Shown here piece after piece: positions 52,617 to 61,938 of a stretch of DNA of 64,000 nucleotides. Position 1 is the first letter of the stretch, and each line of letters begins with the position of its first letter. Origin of the DNA: Azotobacter bryophylli (GTDB taxonomy: Bacteria; Pseudomonadota; Gammaproteobacteria; Pseudomonadales; Pseudomonadaceae). A program made the position numbers and the translations under genes. The notes beneath the pieces were generated by a model that saw only the letters and a program-made list of their open reading frames with translations, was not told where the DNA came from and did no database searches. The stretch is taken from contig NZ_JBHRSJ010000016.1 in NCBI RefSeq assembly GCF_042643485.1, forward strand, positions 1 through 64,000, in the 5' to 3' direction.

Positions 52617-52774
52617 CACCGCCGCTCCCGATGTAGCCTGCATGCCGGAGCGCTGCAGGCGGTGTCCCCTGGTCCACCGGCAGGCCGCCGATGGACAGCC
52701 TGACTGCGACACGTCTTACGGACACACGGCTTGGCCTATGCTTGAGCGAAGCCGATACTCCAGGGGACGGATCG

Positions 52775-53374
52775 ATGAAGCCAATGCACGCATTGCTTCT
52801 GCTGGGCGCCGTCATTGCGCTGCCCATGCCGGTGTCGGCCGACATCTACCGGGTGAAGAACAAGGACGGAACCTTCATGCTGAGCAATATCCATCATCAG
52901 GCGCTGGCCTACGTGCCGCCGGAGCGCGAGAAGCGGCTGCGGCCTGCTGATGATCTGACGGGTACGCTTCCCTATGCGGCGATGGTGGCCACTGCGGCAG
53001 CGCGGAGCGATCTGCCCGAGGCGCTCCTGCACGCGCTGATCCATGCCGAATCCCGCTACGACCCCTGGGCGCTCTCGCCGAAGGGGGCGGCTGGCCTGAT
53101 GCAGCTGATGCCGGACACCGCCCGCGAGATGGGGGTGGAGAATGTCTGGGACCCGGCGGCCAACATCCTAGGCGGCGCCCGCTACCTGAAGCAGCTGCTG
53201 AGGCTCTTCGACAACGACCTGAGCCTGGCCCTCGCGGCCTACAACGCGGGACCGGGAGCGGTCATCAGCCGAGGCAGCGCCATTCCGTCTTTCGCCGAGA
53301 CCCAGGGTTACGTTCCCCGGGTGCTGGAGCGCTATCGTCTCCTGCAAACGATGCGGCCAGAGGCTGCCCACTGA
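52775..53374 (+). CDS. Lytic transglycosylase (SLT domain) with DUF4124-like N terminus
   Basis: A 199-residue periplasmic peptidoglycan-cleaving enzyme. It has signal peptide MKPMHALLLLGAVIALPMPVSA. A short DUF4124-like segment (ADIYRVKNKDGTFMLSNIHHQ) may bind substrate or lipids. The SLT domain carries catalytic Glu92 in ALIHAESRYDPWALSPKGAAGLMQLMP and the later NILGGARYLKQLLRLF and ALAAYNAGPGAV, all hallmarks of family 1 transglycosylases. AGGGGA is upstream of the ATG. The following 887 bp hold no supported gene. Confidence 0.94.
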   Translation: MKPMHALLLLGAVIALPMPVSADIYRVKNKDGTFMLSNIHHQALAYVPPEREKRLRPADDLTGTLPYAAMVATAAARSDLPEALLHALIHAESRYDPWALSPKGAAGLMQLMPDTAREMGVENVWDPAANILGGARYLKQLLRLFDNDLSLALAAYNAGPGAVISRGSAIPSFAETQGYVPRVLERYRLLQTMRPEAAH

Positions 53375-54261
53375 GGTCCCGCTGAACCGTTGGGTGATGA
53401 GTATTATGCGCCGTTTTGGTGCGTTATCCACTTGGTAGGCAGGCCGAGCGAAGCGCTGGAGGGTGGCGTCCGATTCGCTCCGACAGGGCCTGTTCCTTGC
53501 GTGGGCAGCATCGGGCGCCGGATCGAAACCGACCCGCCACCGTCCGTCAGCCTGCCAGTCGAGGCGATGGATGGCTGGTTGCTAACTTGGCAGGCAGACA
53601 GGCCGATTCATCGGTCGGTTGGTGCTTGGCAAGCGGAGTCGCAGGAGGGGCGGGCATGTATCGAACGATGCCGAAAGCGGGACAATCGGTGGGCAAAGGG
53701 GGCCGCTTCGGATGCGAGTCGGCGAAGGAGCAAGGCGGCCTCCCGAGCGGTCCAAGGCTGTGTGGTGACCAGGCGCAAGGGCTCGCTGCCCAGGTAGCGG
53801 TTACAGGGACGCATTTTCCCATCATGGGCCTCATCTACACTCAGGCTACCCCGGTCAGTCCGGTGGTCTCCGCGGTCATGCAGGCAGTGAAGGCGCAGCA
53901 GGGGGAGCGGGTTGACAGGGAGGTTAGTCGGGTCTCGATCGGCATTGATCCGCTTCGCGATTCGGCTTCGCGGTTGCATGGGTATCACCGGAGCCGACAG
54001 GCCCGATCGGGGAGGAGCTGGCTGGCCGTGTCGGTTCAGGCGGCGAGCGATTCGCTGAAGGGATCGGCGACTGGTCGGTCTTTCTCGATCAGCTGTCGCC
54101 GGTCCTGGCAGGCGAGCGCTGCAGTGAGCGGATGCACGCTCAGGGGTTCACCGAGCCGGCGGTTGCGCCGACGCGGGAAGTCGGAATCCTTGCGCGTCAT
54201 CAACGTGGTCACCAGGGGCACGTAGCACATTAGTAAGTATAAAGGTTAAGGGAGATCGACC
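53375..54261. other. Long stretch without a supportable gene
   Basis: 887 bp between the transglycosylase and SCO genes. All large open frames change composition and lack ribosome sites. One frame, 53949-54233 on the plus strand, has a protein-like composition (WSVFLDQLSPVLAGERCS, then EVGILARHQRGHQ) but no good start and no upstream continuation. It may be the tail of a decayed gene. No transposase motif, tRNA or repeat was recognised. Confidence 0.5.
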
Positions 54262-54915
54262 ATGACTATCCCTCGTTTGCTCGCCCTGGCGCTTGGCGCC
54301 GTCCTTCTCAGCGCCGCGGCGTTGGCCCATCAGGAGCATTCCGGCGACCAGTTCGCATCCGAACGACCTGCTCAGCCTCCCCTGATACGTAGCGGGAAGG
54401 ACAAAGGCACGCCGGACGCTCGAAGTTATTTCACCGATACCCTATTGCTCGACCAGAACGGCAGGCAGCTACGTTTCTACAGCGATGTACTGAGGAACCG
54501 TGTGGTACTGCTGAACGTCATCTACACCAAGTGCGAGGACGCCTGTCCGCTGATCACCAGCAGGCTGAAGGAGGTGCGCCATGCCTTGGGTAGCCAGGCC
54601 AACAACGTGTATTTCATCACCCTGACCAGCGATCCGAAGAACGACACGCCCGAGGTCTTGAAGGCTTATGCCCGCGAGCATGGAGTGGACAAGCGGAACT
54701 GGATCTTCCTGACCGGTGGAGAGGAGCAGCTCGCCGTGGTGCTTTCGCGCCTCGGCATGCCCGCCCTGCATCCCCGGTCCCCCCAGGAGCACGCGACCAT
54801 GCTGATCGCCGGCGACGTGGCCAACAGGCATTGGACCAAGATCCGCCCGGATGCCGAACCCAAGGCCATCGCCCAGCACCTCCAACTGATGACCATGCCG
54901 GTGGCCGGCCGCTGA
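54262..54915 (+). CDS. SCO1/SenC family copper/thiol protein
   Basis: A 217-residue periplasmic protein with signal peptide (MTIPRLLALALGAVLLSAAALA). The thioredoxin-like domain contains the copper site CEDAC (Cys91, Cys95) within VVLLNVIYTKCEDACP and His177 in QEHATML, the classical SCO ligands. SCO proteins deliver copper to, or reduce, cytochrome c oxidase CuA. No oxidase genes are adjacent here. A GGGAGA site precedes the ATG. It ends at a bidirectional hairpin shared with fabB. Confidence 0.92.
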   Translation: MTIPRLLALALGAVLLSAAALAHQEHSGDQFASERPAQPPLIRSGKDKGTPDARSYFTDTLLLDQNGRQLRFYSDVLRNRVVLLNVIYTKCEDACPLITSRLKEVRHALGSQANNVYFITLTSDPKNDTPEVLKAYAREHGVDKRNWIFLTGGEEQLAVVLSRLGMPALHPRSPQEHATMLIAGDVANRHWTKIRPDAEPKAIAQHLQLMTMPVAGR

Positions 54916-55013
54916 TCGGGAGTCGCTGGATTCTTCGCACGGTGCCGTGACAGGGAAGTCGCGGGCTGGAGCCGCTTTCCCGATCGATCCATGCCGTACA
55001 GGGCGGAAATGAA

Positions 55014-55041
55014 AACGCCCCGAACCGGTCGGGGCGTTTGT
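55014..55041 (-). terminator. Bidirectional terminator between SCO and fabB genes
   Basis: A perfect 10-bp stem (AACGCCCCGA with TCGGGGCGTT), 5-base loop. On the minus strand it is followed by TTTT, so it terminates fabA-fabB; on the plus strand a shorter T run serves the SCO gene. Confidence 0.85.
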
Positions 55042-55062
55042 CGGCATTGCCGGATGGGCCTA

Positions 55063-56280
55063 TCAGCCCTGCCAGCGCTTCAGGACCAGGGTGGCGTTGG
55101 TGCCGCCGAAGCCGAAGCTATTGCTCATCACGGTGTTTAGCTGCACGTTCTCGCGGGTTTCCCGGGCGATCGGCATATCGGCGACTTCCGGATCCAGGCT
55201 GTCGATGTTCGCCGAACCGGCGATAAAATTGCCTTCCATCATCAGCATGCAGTAGATCGCCTCGTGTACGCCTGCGGCGCCCAGCGAGTGACCGGACAGG
55301 CTCTTGGTGGAGCTAATGGCCGGGGCCTTGTCGCCGAACACGGTGCGCACTGCCTTGATCTCCGCCACGTCGCCCACCGGGGTCGAGGTGCCGTGAGTGT
55401 TCAGGTAGTCGATCGGATCGACGACCGTGGACAACGCCTGCTGCATGCAACGGGTCGCGCCTTCGCCACTTGGGGCGACCATGTCGTAGCCGTCGGAGGT
55501 CGCACCGTAGCCGACGATTTCGGCGTAGATGCGCGCGCCGCGCTTGAGGGCGTGCTCCAACTCTTCGACCACCACCATGCCGCCGCCGCCGGCGATGACG
55601 AAACCGTCACGGTTGGCGTCGTAGGCGCGCGAGGCCTTTTCCGGGGTTTCGTTGTACTGGGTGGAGAGGGCGCCCATGGCGTCGAACATGCAGCTCTGGC
55701 TCCAGTGCTCTTCTTCACCGCCGCCGGCGAAGATCATGTCCTGCTTGCCCATCTGGATCTGCTCCATGGCGGCGCCGATGCAGTGCGCGCTGGTGGCGCA
55801 GGCCGAGGAGATGGAGTAGTTCAGACCCTTGATGCGGAACGGAGTCGCCAGGCAGGCCGAAACGGTACTGCTCATGGTGCGCGGCACGCGGTATGGGCCG
55901 ATGCGCTTGACGCCCTTGTCGCGCAGGGTGTCGATGGCTTCGATCTGGTTGAGGGTGGAAGCACCACCGGAGCCGGCGATCAGACCGACGCGCGGATTGG
56001 AGATTTCTTCGGGGCTCAGGCGGGCGTCCTTGATCGCTTGCTCCATGGCCAGATAGGCATAGGCCGCGGCATTACCCATGAAGCGGTAAACCTTGCGGTC
56101 GATCAGTGCTTCCAGATCCAGGTCCACGGAGCCGGAGACCTGGCTGCGCAGGCCCATTTCAGCGTAGGAGGGGTTGTAGCGAATCCCCGGACGGCCGGCG
56201 CGCAGGTTGGCGGAAACGGTGTCTTTGTCATTGCCCAGGCAGGAAACGATACCCAGGCCGGTGATCACGACGCGACGCAT
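55063..56280 (-). CDS. fabB: 3-oxoacyl-ACP synthase I
   Basis: A 405-residue condensing enzyme that elongates acyl-ACP and is needed for unsaturated fatty-acid synthesis. The catalytic triad is Cys161 (SISSACATSAHCIG), His296 (NTHGTSTPVGD) and His331 (SLSGHSLGAAG), at family-standard positions, with ending FGFGGTNATLVLKR. It begins 11 bp after fabA on the same strand, the classical fabA-fabB operon of pseudomonads. Confidence 0.97.
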   Translation of the reverse strand: MRRVVITGLGIVSCLGNDKDTVSANLRAGRPGIRYNPSYAEMGLRSQVSGSVDLDLEALIDRKVYRFMGNAAAYAYLAMEQAIKDARLSPEEISNPRVGLIAGSGGASTLNQIEAIDTLRDKGVKRIGPYRVPRTMSSTVSACLATPFRIKGLNYSISSACATSAHCIGAAMEQIQMGKQDMIFAGGGEEEHWSQSCMFDAMGALSTQYNETPEKASRAYDANRDGFVIAGGGGMVVVEELEHALKRGARIYAEIVGYGATSDGYDMVAPSGEGATRCMQQALSTVVDPIDYLNTHGTSTPVGDVAEIKAVRTVFGDKAPAISSTKSLSGHSLGAAGVHEAIYCMLMMEGNFIAGSANIDSLDPEVADMPIARETRENVQLNTVMSNSFGFGGTNATLVLKRWQG

Positions 56281-56291
56281 GTGGAAGTCCT

Positions 56292-56807
56292 TCAGAAACT
56301 GTCGGTAGAAGTGAACAGGCCTACACGCAGGGCTTCGGCGCTGTAGATCTCGCGACCATCGACGCTGACGGTGCCATCGGCGATGCCGAGGATCAGCGAG
56401 CGGTTAATGGTGCGCTTGATGTGGATGTTATAGGTGATTTTCTTGGCAGATGGCAGAACCTGGCCGAAGAACTTGACTTCACCGGAGCCCAGGGCGCGTC
56501 CGCGTCCCGGATTGCCTTGCCAGCCCAAGTAGAAACCGACCAGTTGCCACATGGCATCAAGGCCAAGGCAACCGGGCATGACCGGGTCACCCTCGAAGTG
56601 GCAGGCGAAGAACCACAGGTCGGGATTGATGTCCAGTTCGGCCACCAGCTCGCCTTTGCCATACTTTCCGCCGGTTTCGCTGATATGCGTGATGCGATCG
56701 ACCATCAGCATATTGGGGGCGGGCAGTTGCGCATTACCCGGTCCGAACAGCTCGCCGCGACTGCAGCGCAGCAGATCTTCCCGGGAATAGGCGTGTTGTT
56801 TGGTCAT
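56292..56807 (-). CDS. fabA: 3-hydroxydecanoyl-ACP dehydratase/isomerase
   Basis: A 171-residue hot-dog-fold enzyme that dehydrates 3-hydroxydecanoyl-ACP and isomerises the product to cis-3-decenoyl-ACP, the branch point to unsaturated fatty acids. The active site is His70 and Asp84 in FFACHFEGDPVMPGCLGLD; other conserved stretches are PNMLMVDRI and VKFFGQVLPSAKKITY. It is first in the fabA-fabB operon. The upstream 364-bp region is shared with divergent gpsA; no clear regulator palindrome was found there. Confidence 0.97.
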   Translation of the reverse strand: MTKQHAYSREDLLRCSRGELFGPGNAQLPAPNMLMVDRITHISETGGKYGKGELVAELDINPDLWFFACHFEGDPVMPGCLGLDAMWQLVGFYLGWQGNPGRGRALGSGEVKFFGQVLPSAKKITYNIHIKRTINRSLILGIADGTVSVDGREIYSAEALRVGLFTSTDSF

Positions 56808-57171
56808 GCGAGTTCCTCAATGGTCCGTGCTTGGAGCGGACAAAACGTCTGGTGGCTGCACGCGATTGATGCGTGGATCGACAGCTCATTCATAGACTGC
56901 TGCCTGAGGGTGAAAAGTCACAGCGTCAAGCACAGTCGTGCCAACCGGGGGTGGTAGTTGCAGGGTCAGCCACGACCGGGTTGGCGAGAAATGCGTACTT
57001 TACCACTCTTGAGGGAATCAAGGACTGTCGATGTTTCAATTTACTTCGAGCCGGCCCACCTCCGCCGTGACGGCTATTTAATGAAAGGAACCGATGCAAC
57101 TAGGCTGGCCCTGGCGAAGTCGGGCCGTATAATGCCTGGCATCGCCGCTTTGCGGCTGGGAATGGAACGAA
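56808..57171. other. Divergent promoter region of fabA and gpsA
   Basis: 364 bp with no gene. It contains the gpsA promoter candidate at 57105-57133. I searched for a DesT/FabR-like palindrome before fabA and did not find a convincing one. Confidence 0.5.
57105..57133 (+). promoter_or_regulatory. Candidate sigma-70 promoter of gpsA
   Basis: A perfect minus-10 TATAAT (57128-57133) with a weak minus-35 CTGGCC (57105-57110) 17 bp upstream, 38 bp before the gpsA start. Confidence 0.55.
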
Positions 57172-58194
57172 ATGACAGCACAACAACCCATTGCGGTGCT
57201 CGGTGGTGGCAGCTTTGGCACCGCGATCGCCAATTTGCTGGCCGAGAACGGCAGATCCGTGCGTCTGTGGATGCGCGATGCCGCGCAGGCCGAGGCCATG
57301 CGCAGCGGGCACGAGAATCCGCGTTATCTCAAGGGCATCAAGATCCTGCCCGGTATCGAGCCGGTGACGGACCTCGACTCGACGCTGGCGGATTGTTCGC
57401 TGATCTTCGTCGCACTGCCCTCCGTTGCCTTGCGCGAGGTTTTGCAGCCGGTCGCCGGCGCGCTCGCGGGAAAGATGCTGGTCAGCACCACCAAGGGCAT
57501 CGAGGCGCACACCTTCAAGCGGATGAGCCAGATCATCGAGGAGATCGCTCCCCGGGCGCGCATCGGCGTGCTTTCCGGTCCGAACCTGGCCCGCGAGGTC
57601 GCCGAGCATGCGCTGACCGGCACGGTCATCGCCAGCGAGGATGATGATCTCTGCCACCAGGTGCAGGCCGCCCTGCATGGTCGTACCTTCCGCGTCTATG
57701 CCAGCCGCGACCGTTTCGGCGTTGAGCTGGGCGGCGCCTTGAAGAACGTCTACGCCATCATGTCCGGATTGGCCTCTTCCCTAGGCATGGGGGAGAACAC
57801 CAAGAGCATGCTGATCACCCGCGCCCTGGCGGAGATGACCCGCTTCGCCGTCAAGCTCGGTGCCAACCCCATGACTTTCCTCGGCCTGGCCGGGGTCGGC
57901 GACCTCATCGTCACCTGCTCCTCGCCGAAGAGCCGCAACTATCAGGTGGGCTTCGCCCTGGGCCAGGGGCTTAGCCTCGAGGAGGCGGTCAGCCGGCTGG
58001 GCGAAGTCGCGGAGGGGGTCAATACGCTGAGGGTGCTCAAGGCCAAGGCCGACGAGCTGCAGGTCTACATGCCCCTGGTCAAGGGGCTGCACGCCGTCAT
58101 GTTCGAAGGGCGCCGCCTGGATCAAGTCATCGAGGCGCTGATGACCGGCGACCCCAAGACCGACGTGGATTTCATTTCGACCAAAGGTTTCTGA
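57172..58194 (+). CDS. gpsA: Glycerol-3-phosphate dehydrogenase [NAD(P)+]
   Basis: A 340-residue cytoplasmic enzyme reducing dihydroxyacetone phosphate to sn-glycerol-3-phosphate for phospholipid synthesis. It has the dinucleotide motif AVLGGGSFGTAIANLLAENG, VSTTKGIEAHTFKRMSQII, the motif VLSGPNLAREVAEH and the catalytic lysine in LGGALKNVYAIMSGL. Further on lie GDLIVTCSSPKSRNYQVGFALGQG and VAEGVNTL. The length is standard. It starts a three-gene unit with the DUF4389 and sixA genes. Confidence 0.97.
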   Translation: MTAQQPIAVLGGGSFGTAIANLLAENGRSVRLWMRDAAQAEAMRSGHENPRYLKGIKILPGIEPVTDLDSTLADCSLIFVALPSVALREVLQPVAGALAGKMLVSTTKGIEAHTFKRMSQIIEEIAPRARIGVLSGPNLAREVAEHALTGTVIASEDDDLCHQVQAALHGRTFRVYASRDRFGVELGGALKNVYAIMSGLASSLGMGENTKSMLITRALAEMTRFAVKLGANPMTFLGLAGVGDLIVTCSSPKSRNYQVGFALGQGLSLEEAVSRLGEVAEGVNTLRVLKAKADELQVYMPLVKGLHAVMFEGRRLDQVIEALMTGDPKTDVDFISTKGF

Positions 58195-58245
58195 CCTGCT
58201 CGGACGCATATCCGGCATCTTTTCATCCCCGAACGAGGAGGCCCC

Positions 58246-58584
58246 ATGGGCGAACCCGAAGAGCTGAGGCGAGAGGCGCTTCTGCTGCGTATCCTTTGGA
58301 TGGTGCTGTTCAGCATCGTCTGGCAACTGGCTCAGTTCGTGCTGGGCGGCGCCGTCCTGCTGCAGCTCGCCCTGCGCCTGATAAACGGCGTGCCGAGCAC
58401 CAGTCTGATGGCCTTTGGCGACAGCCTCGGCCAGTATCTGGCGCAGATAGTTCGCTTCGGCACTTTCCATACCGACGAGAAGCCTTGGCCATTCGCCGAC
58501 TGGCCGCAATCGCAGCCTGCCGACAGTGAGTTGACCGGCCTGATCGCGACTCCCCCGGTGGCGGAGCCGGAATCCAAGGCATGA
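58246..58584 (+). CDS. DUF4389 membrane protein
   Basis: A 112-residue inner-membrane protein of the DUF4389 family. One broad hydrophobic region (about 13-40, ILWMVLFSIVWQLAQFVLGGAVLLQLAL) is followed by the conserved GDSLGQYLAQIVRFGTFHTDEKPWPFADWP. The acidic tail is unconserved. GAGGAGG lies before the ATG. It overlaps sixA by four bases (ATGA) and follows gpsA by 51 bp, so the three are cotranscribed. Function is unknown. Confidence 0.88.
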   Translation: MGEPEELRREALLLRILWMVLFSIVWQLAQFVLGGAVLLQLALRLINGVPSTSLMAFGDSLGQYLAQIVRFGTFHTDEKPWPFADWPQSQPADSELTGLIATPPVAEPESKA

Positions 58585-59045
58585 AGCTCTGGCTGTTGCG
58601 CCATGGACAGGCCGAGTGGCTGGCTCGTACCGATGCCGAGCGCCCGCTGACTGCCCATGGCCGTGAGGAGGTTCGGAGCATGGCGGCGCGTCTCGCCGCT
58701 CGCCCGCTGCGGACCATCCTCGCCAGCCCCTACGTGCGTGCCCGGCAGACGGCGGAGCTGGTGCGAGAGGCGTTCGGCGGCTGTCCAGAGCTGGTCATCG
58801 TCGACTGGCTGATGCCGGAACGCGATCTGCAGCAGGCCCTTGATCAATTGGCCGCTCGCGACGAGGAGGAGCTCCTGCTGGTCGGCCATCAGCCCCTGAT
58901 CGGCGCGCTGACCGGCATGCTGGTTCATGGCCATCAGCAGTCTCCCGTGCCCATGGCGACCGCCGCTCTGGCCGAGCTTGACGGCGAGTTGCCGCTGGCC
59001 GGGGCGATGTCGCTGACGGCGCTGCATCAGCCCGGCGCCGATTGA
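58581..59045 (+). CDS. sixA: Phosphohistidine phosphatase
   Basis: A 154-residue histidine phosphatase of the SixA branch of the phosphoglycerate-mutase superfamily. It removes phosphate from histidine-phosphotransfer proteins. It has the RHG motif with His8 (LRHGQAEW), LTAHGREEV, the second conserved Arg/His sites in ASPYVRARQTAELV and GHQPLIGALTG. It overlaps the DUF4389 gene by four bases. Its substrate here is unknown; E. coli SixA acts on ArcB and on the nitrogen PTS. Confidence 0.93.
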   Translation: MKLWLLRHGQAEWLARTDAERPLTAHGREEVRSMAARLAARPLRTILASPYVRARQTAELVREAFGGCPELVIVDWLMPERDLQQALDQLAARDEEELLLVGHQPLIGALTGMLVHGHQQSPVPMATAALAELDGELPLAGAMSLTALHQPGAD

Positions 59046-59060
59046 GACGCGCCGCTTCCT

Positions 59061-61769
59061 TCATGCCTGCTGCTGGGCGCCAGGGCTGACTTGGCGCCAG
59101 CGGTGCAGAGTCTTCTCCAGCTCCACCATCAGGCAGACGCCGAGTGCGGCCAGCAGGCACCAGGCCCAGGCCTCTAGCTCCAGCCCCGTGGTGGCGAACA
59201 ACTCCTGCAGGGGAGGCCAGTAGGTGAAGGCCAGTTGCAGCAGCAATATCAGCAGCACCATTCCCCAGAGCATGGGATTTCTGCGGATGGCGAAGCTGGC
59301 GGGCTCGCTCAGCCGGCGGCAGCTGAACAGGTAACCGATCTCTCCGGCGACCAGCACGTTCACGGCTAGGGTCCGGCTGGCTTCCAGAGTCCAGCCGCTG
59401 GCCTGGCTGTACTCGAACAGACCGCCGCTGGCCAAGGTGAGCAGGACCGAGACGAAAGCGACCCGCCATAGCATCCAGGCGCTGAGCAGCGGCGCCTGCG
59501 GGGACCTGGGCGGCAGGCGCATGATGCTGCTTTCGGCCGGCTCGAAGGCCAGGGTCAGTGCCAGGGTGACGGCGGTGATCATGTTGACCCAGAGGATCTG
59601 CAGCGGCGTGACCGGCAGCGCCAGACCGAGGGCGATGGCGGCCAGCAGCACCAAGGCCTGCCCGCCATTGGTGGGCAGGATGAAGAGAATCGACTTCTTC
59701 AGGTTGTCGTAGACCGTGCGCCCTTCGGCGACCGCATGCACCAGCGTGGCGAAGTTGTCGTCGGCCAGTACCATCTGCGCCGCCTCCTTGGCTACCTCGG
59801 TGCCCTTGATGCCCATGGCGATGCCGATATCTGCCCGTTTCAGCGCCGGCGCGTCGTTGACCCCGTCGCCGGTCATCGCCACCCGTGCGCCGCATGCCTG
59901 CAGGCGTTGCACCAGGCGCAGCTTGTGCGCCGGGTTGGTCCGCGCGAACACGCTGGTCTCGGCCAGCCTGGCATCGAGTTCGGAATCGCTCAACTGATCC
60001 AGTTCGGCGCCGGTGATCGCCCTGCCGCCGTTCAGTCCCAGACGCTGGGCGATGGCGCTGGCGGTAGCGGCATGGTCGCCGGTGATCATCTTCACGGCGA
60101 TGCCGGAGCTGTGACATTCGGCGATGGCGCGGATGGCCTCCTCCCGCGGTGGGTCGATCATGCCGACCAGGCCGAGGAAGATGAAGTCGCCATTCAGGTC
60201 GCTCTCGTTCAGCACCTGCTGCGGTTTCTCCAGCGGCCGCATGGCCAGACCGAGCATGCGCAAGCCCTGGCTCGCGCCCTCTTCCAGGCGCTGGCGCCAG
60301 TAGCGCGGATCCAGGGCCTGATCGCGGCCGGCGCACCACTGCCGGTTGCAGACTTCCAGCAGGCGCTCCGGGGCGCCGAACTGGTAGATCAGGCCATGGT
60401 CGGCGTGATCATGGTGCAGGCTGGCCAGGCTGCGACGTTCGGCGCTGAAGGGAATCGCATCAACCCGCGGCAGGCGCCGGCTTTCCTGCTGCCGCTGCAG
60501 ACCGAGCTTGCCGGCGAGGGTGAGCAGGGCCGCCTCGGTGGGGTCGCCAGTGATGCACCAGCTGTCGTCCAGCAGGCGCAGCGTGGCGCTGTTGGCCAGC
60601 AGCCCGGCGCGGGCCAGTTCGATCAGATCGTCGGCTTCCTCGAGCTTGCAGAGCTTGTCGTCGTCGCAGCGGATCTTGCCGTCCGGGGCATAGCCGATGC
60701 CCTCCACTTCGTAGCTGTGCTCGGCGGTGTAGATGCGCTGCACGGTCATCTCGTTGCGCGTCAGGGTGCCGGTCTTGTCGGAACAGATCACCGTCACCGC
60801 CCCCAGACTTTCCACGGCAGGCAGGTGGCGGATGATCGCCCGATGGCGGGCCATGCGTTGCACACCCAGGGCGAGGATGATGGTCAGCACGGCCGGCAGG
60901 CCTTCCGGAATGGCCGCCACCGCCAGCCCCACGGCGGCCAGCAGCATGTCGTCGGCCGAGTGGCCGCGCAGCAGCACGCCGAAGACGAAGGTGGCCAGGG
61001 CGAGGACCAGGATGATCAGGGTCAGTTGCCTGGCGAAGTGCGAGATGTCCGCCAGCAGAGGGGTCTGCAGGCGTTTCACGTCGCCGAGCATGTGGCTGAT
61101 ACGGCCGAGCTCGGTGCAGTCCGCGGTGGCCACCACCAGCCCGACGCCGCTGCCGGCGCTGACCAGGGTGCCGGAGTAGGCCATGCTGCTGCGGTCGCCG
61201 AGTTCGGCGGCGGCGCCGACGGGCTCGACCTGCTTGTCGCTGGGCAGCGACTCGCCGGTCAGGGCCGCCTCCTCGATGCGCAGTTCGCGGGTCGCCAGCA
61301 AGCGCAGATCGGCCGGTACCCGGTCGCCGGCCTCCAGCAGGACCACGTCGCCCGGTACCAGATCCTCCGCTGGCAGCACGCGCACCTTGTCGTCCCGGCG
61401 TACCCGGCTTTCGTGGGTCAGCATCTTCTGGATCGCCAACATGGCCTGTTCGGCCTTGCCTTCCTGGATAAAGCCGGCGATGGCGTTTATCAGCACCACG
61501 CCGAAGATCACCGCGCTGTCGATCCATTCGCCGAGAAACAGAGTGACTCCGCAGGAGGCCAGCAGCACATAGATCAGTACGTTGTGGAACTGCAGGAGGA
61601 AGCGCTTCACTGGATGGGTCCGGCGTCGCTGCGGCAGGCGGTTGGGGCCGTGCTCCTGCAGCCGGCGCTCGGCTTCGCTGCTGGAAAGGCCGTCCCGACT
61701 GCTGCGCAGCTGGACGAGGCTGGCCTGGGCCGGTTGGGCGTGCCACTCTGAGCGCGCAGGACTCTGCAT
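59061..61769 (-). CDS. P2-type cation-transporting ATPase (Ca2+/PMR1-like)
   Basis: A 902-residue inner-membrane ion pump. It has an N-terminal cation-ATPase domain (GLSSSEAERRLQEHGPNRL), TGES (171-174), the M4 ion-site motif IPEGLP (287-292), phosphorylation Asp331 in CSDKTGT, and hinge TGDGVNDAPALKRADIGIAMG. These resemble SERCA/PMR1-type calcium pumps. In M6 the usual acidic ion ligand is missing: the segment reads WVNMITAVTLALTLAFEP instead of N-x-x-x-D. Substrate may be Ca2+, Mn2+ or Na+/K+. I chose the ATG at 61769 because GGAG lies six bases before it; another at 61781 is possible. It converges with sixA. Confidence 0.88.
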   Translation of the reverse strand: MQSPARSEWHAQPAQASLVQLRSSRDGLSSSEAERRLQEHGPNRLPQRRRTHPVKRFLLQFHNVLIYVLLASCGVTLFLGEWIDSAVIFGVVLINAIAGFIQEGKAEQAMLAIQKMLTHESRVRRDDKVRVLPAEDLVPGDVVLLEAGDRVPADLRLLATRELRIEEAALTGESLPSDKQVEPVGAAAELGDRSSMAYSGTLVSAGSGVGLVVATADCTELGRISHMLGDVKRLQTPLLADISHFARQLTLIILVLALATFVFGVLLRGHSADDMLLAAVGLAVAAIPEGLPAVLTIILALGVQRMARHRAIIRHLPAVESLGAVTVICSDKTGTLTRNEMTVQRIYTAEHSYEVEGIGYAPDGKIRCDDDKLCKLEEADDLIELARAGLLANSATLRLLDDSWCITGDPTEAALLTLAGKLGLQRQQESRRLPRVDAIPFSAERRSLASLHHDHADHGLIYQFGAPERLLEVCNRQWCAGRDQALDPRYWRQRLEEGASQGLRMLGLAMRPLEKPQQVLNESDLNGDFIFLGLVGMIDPPREEAIRAIAECHSSGIAVKMITGDHAATASAIAQRLGLNGGRAITGAELDQLSDSELDARLAETSVFARTNPAHKLRLVQRLQACGARVAMTGDGVNDAPALKRADIGIAMGIKGTEVAKEAAQMVLADDNFATLVHAVAEGRTVYDNLKKSILFILPTNGGQALVLLAAIALGLALPVTPLQILWVNMITAVTLALTLAFEPAESSIMRLPPRSPQAPLLSAWMLWRVAFVSVLLTLASGGLFEYSQASGWTLEASRTLAVNVLVAGEIGYLFSCRRLSEPASFAIRRNPMLWGMVLLILLLQLAFTYWPPLQELFATTGLELEAWAWCLLAALGVCLMVELEKTLHRWRQVSPGAQQQA

Positions 61770-61938
61770 TGCATTCTCCATCCTGGGAAGTTTCTCCGAA
61801 CCATGGTCGCGGCGGACCGGAGGCGCATTGGCCTGTGTCAACGGACAGTTCACATTTCTGCTTCGCGGCGGCCCGCAGGCCTTGCCGTTCGATCATGCGC
61901 CGGTAGCATCACTGTTTCCGTATGCGAGGAGGTTCGAG

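Noticed and set aside
53416..54225. 269-codon plus-strand frame after the transglycosylase gene
   Set aside because: Composition shifts along its length, no start signal, no recognisable motif.
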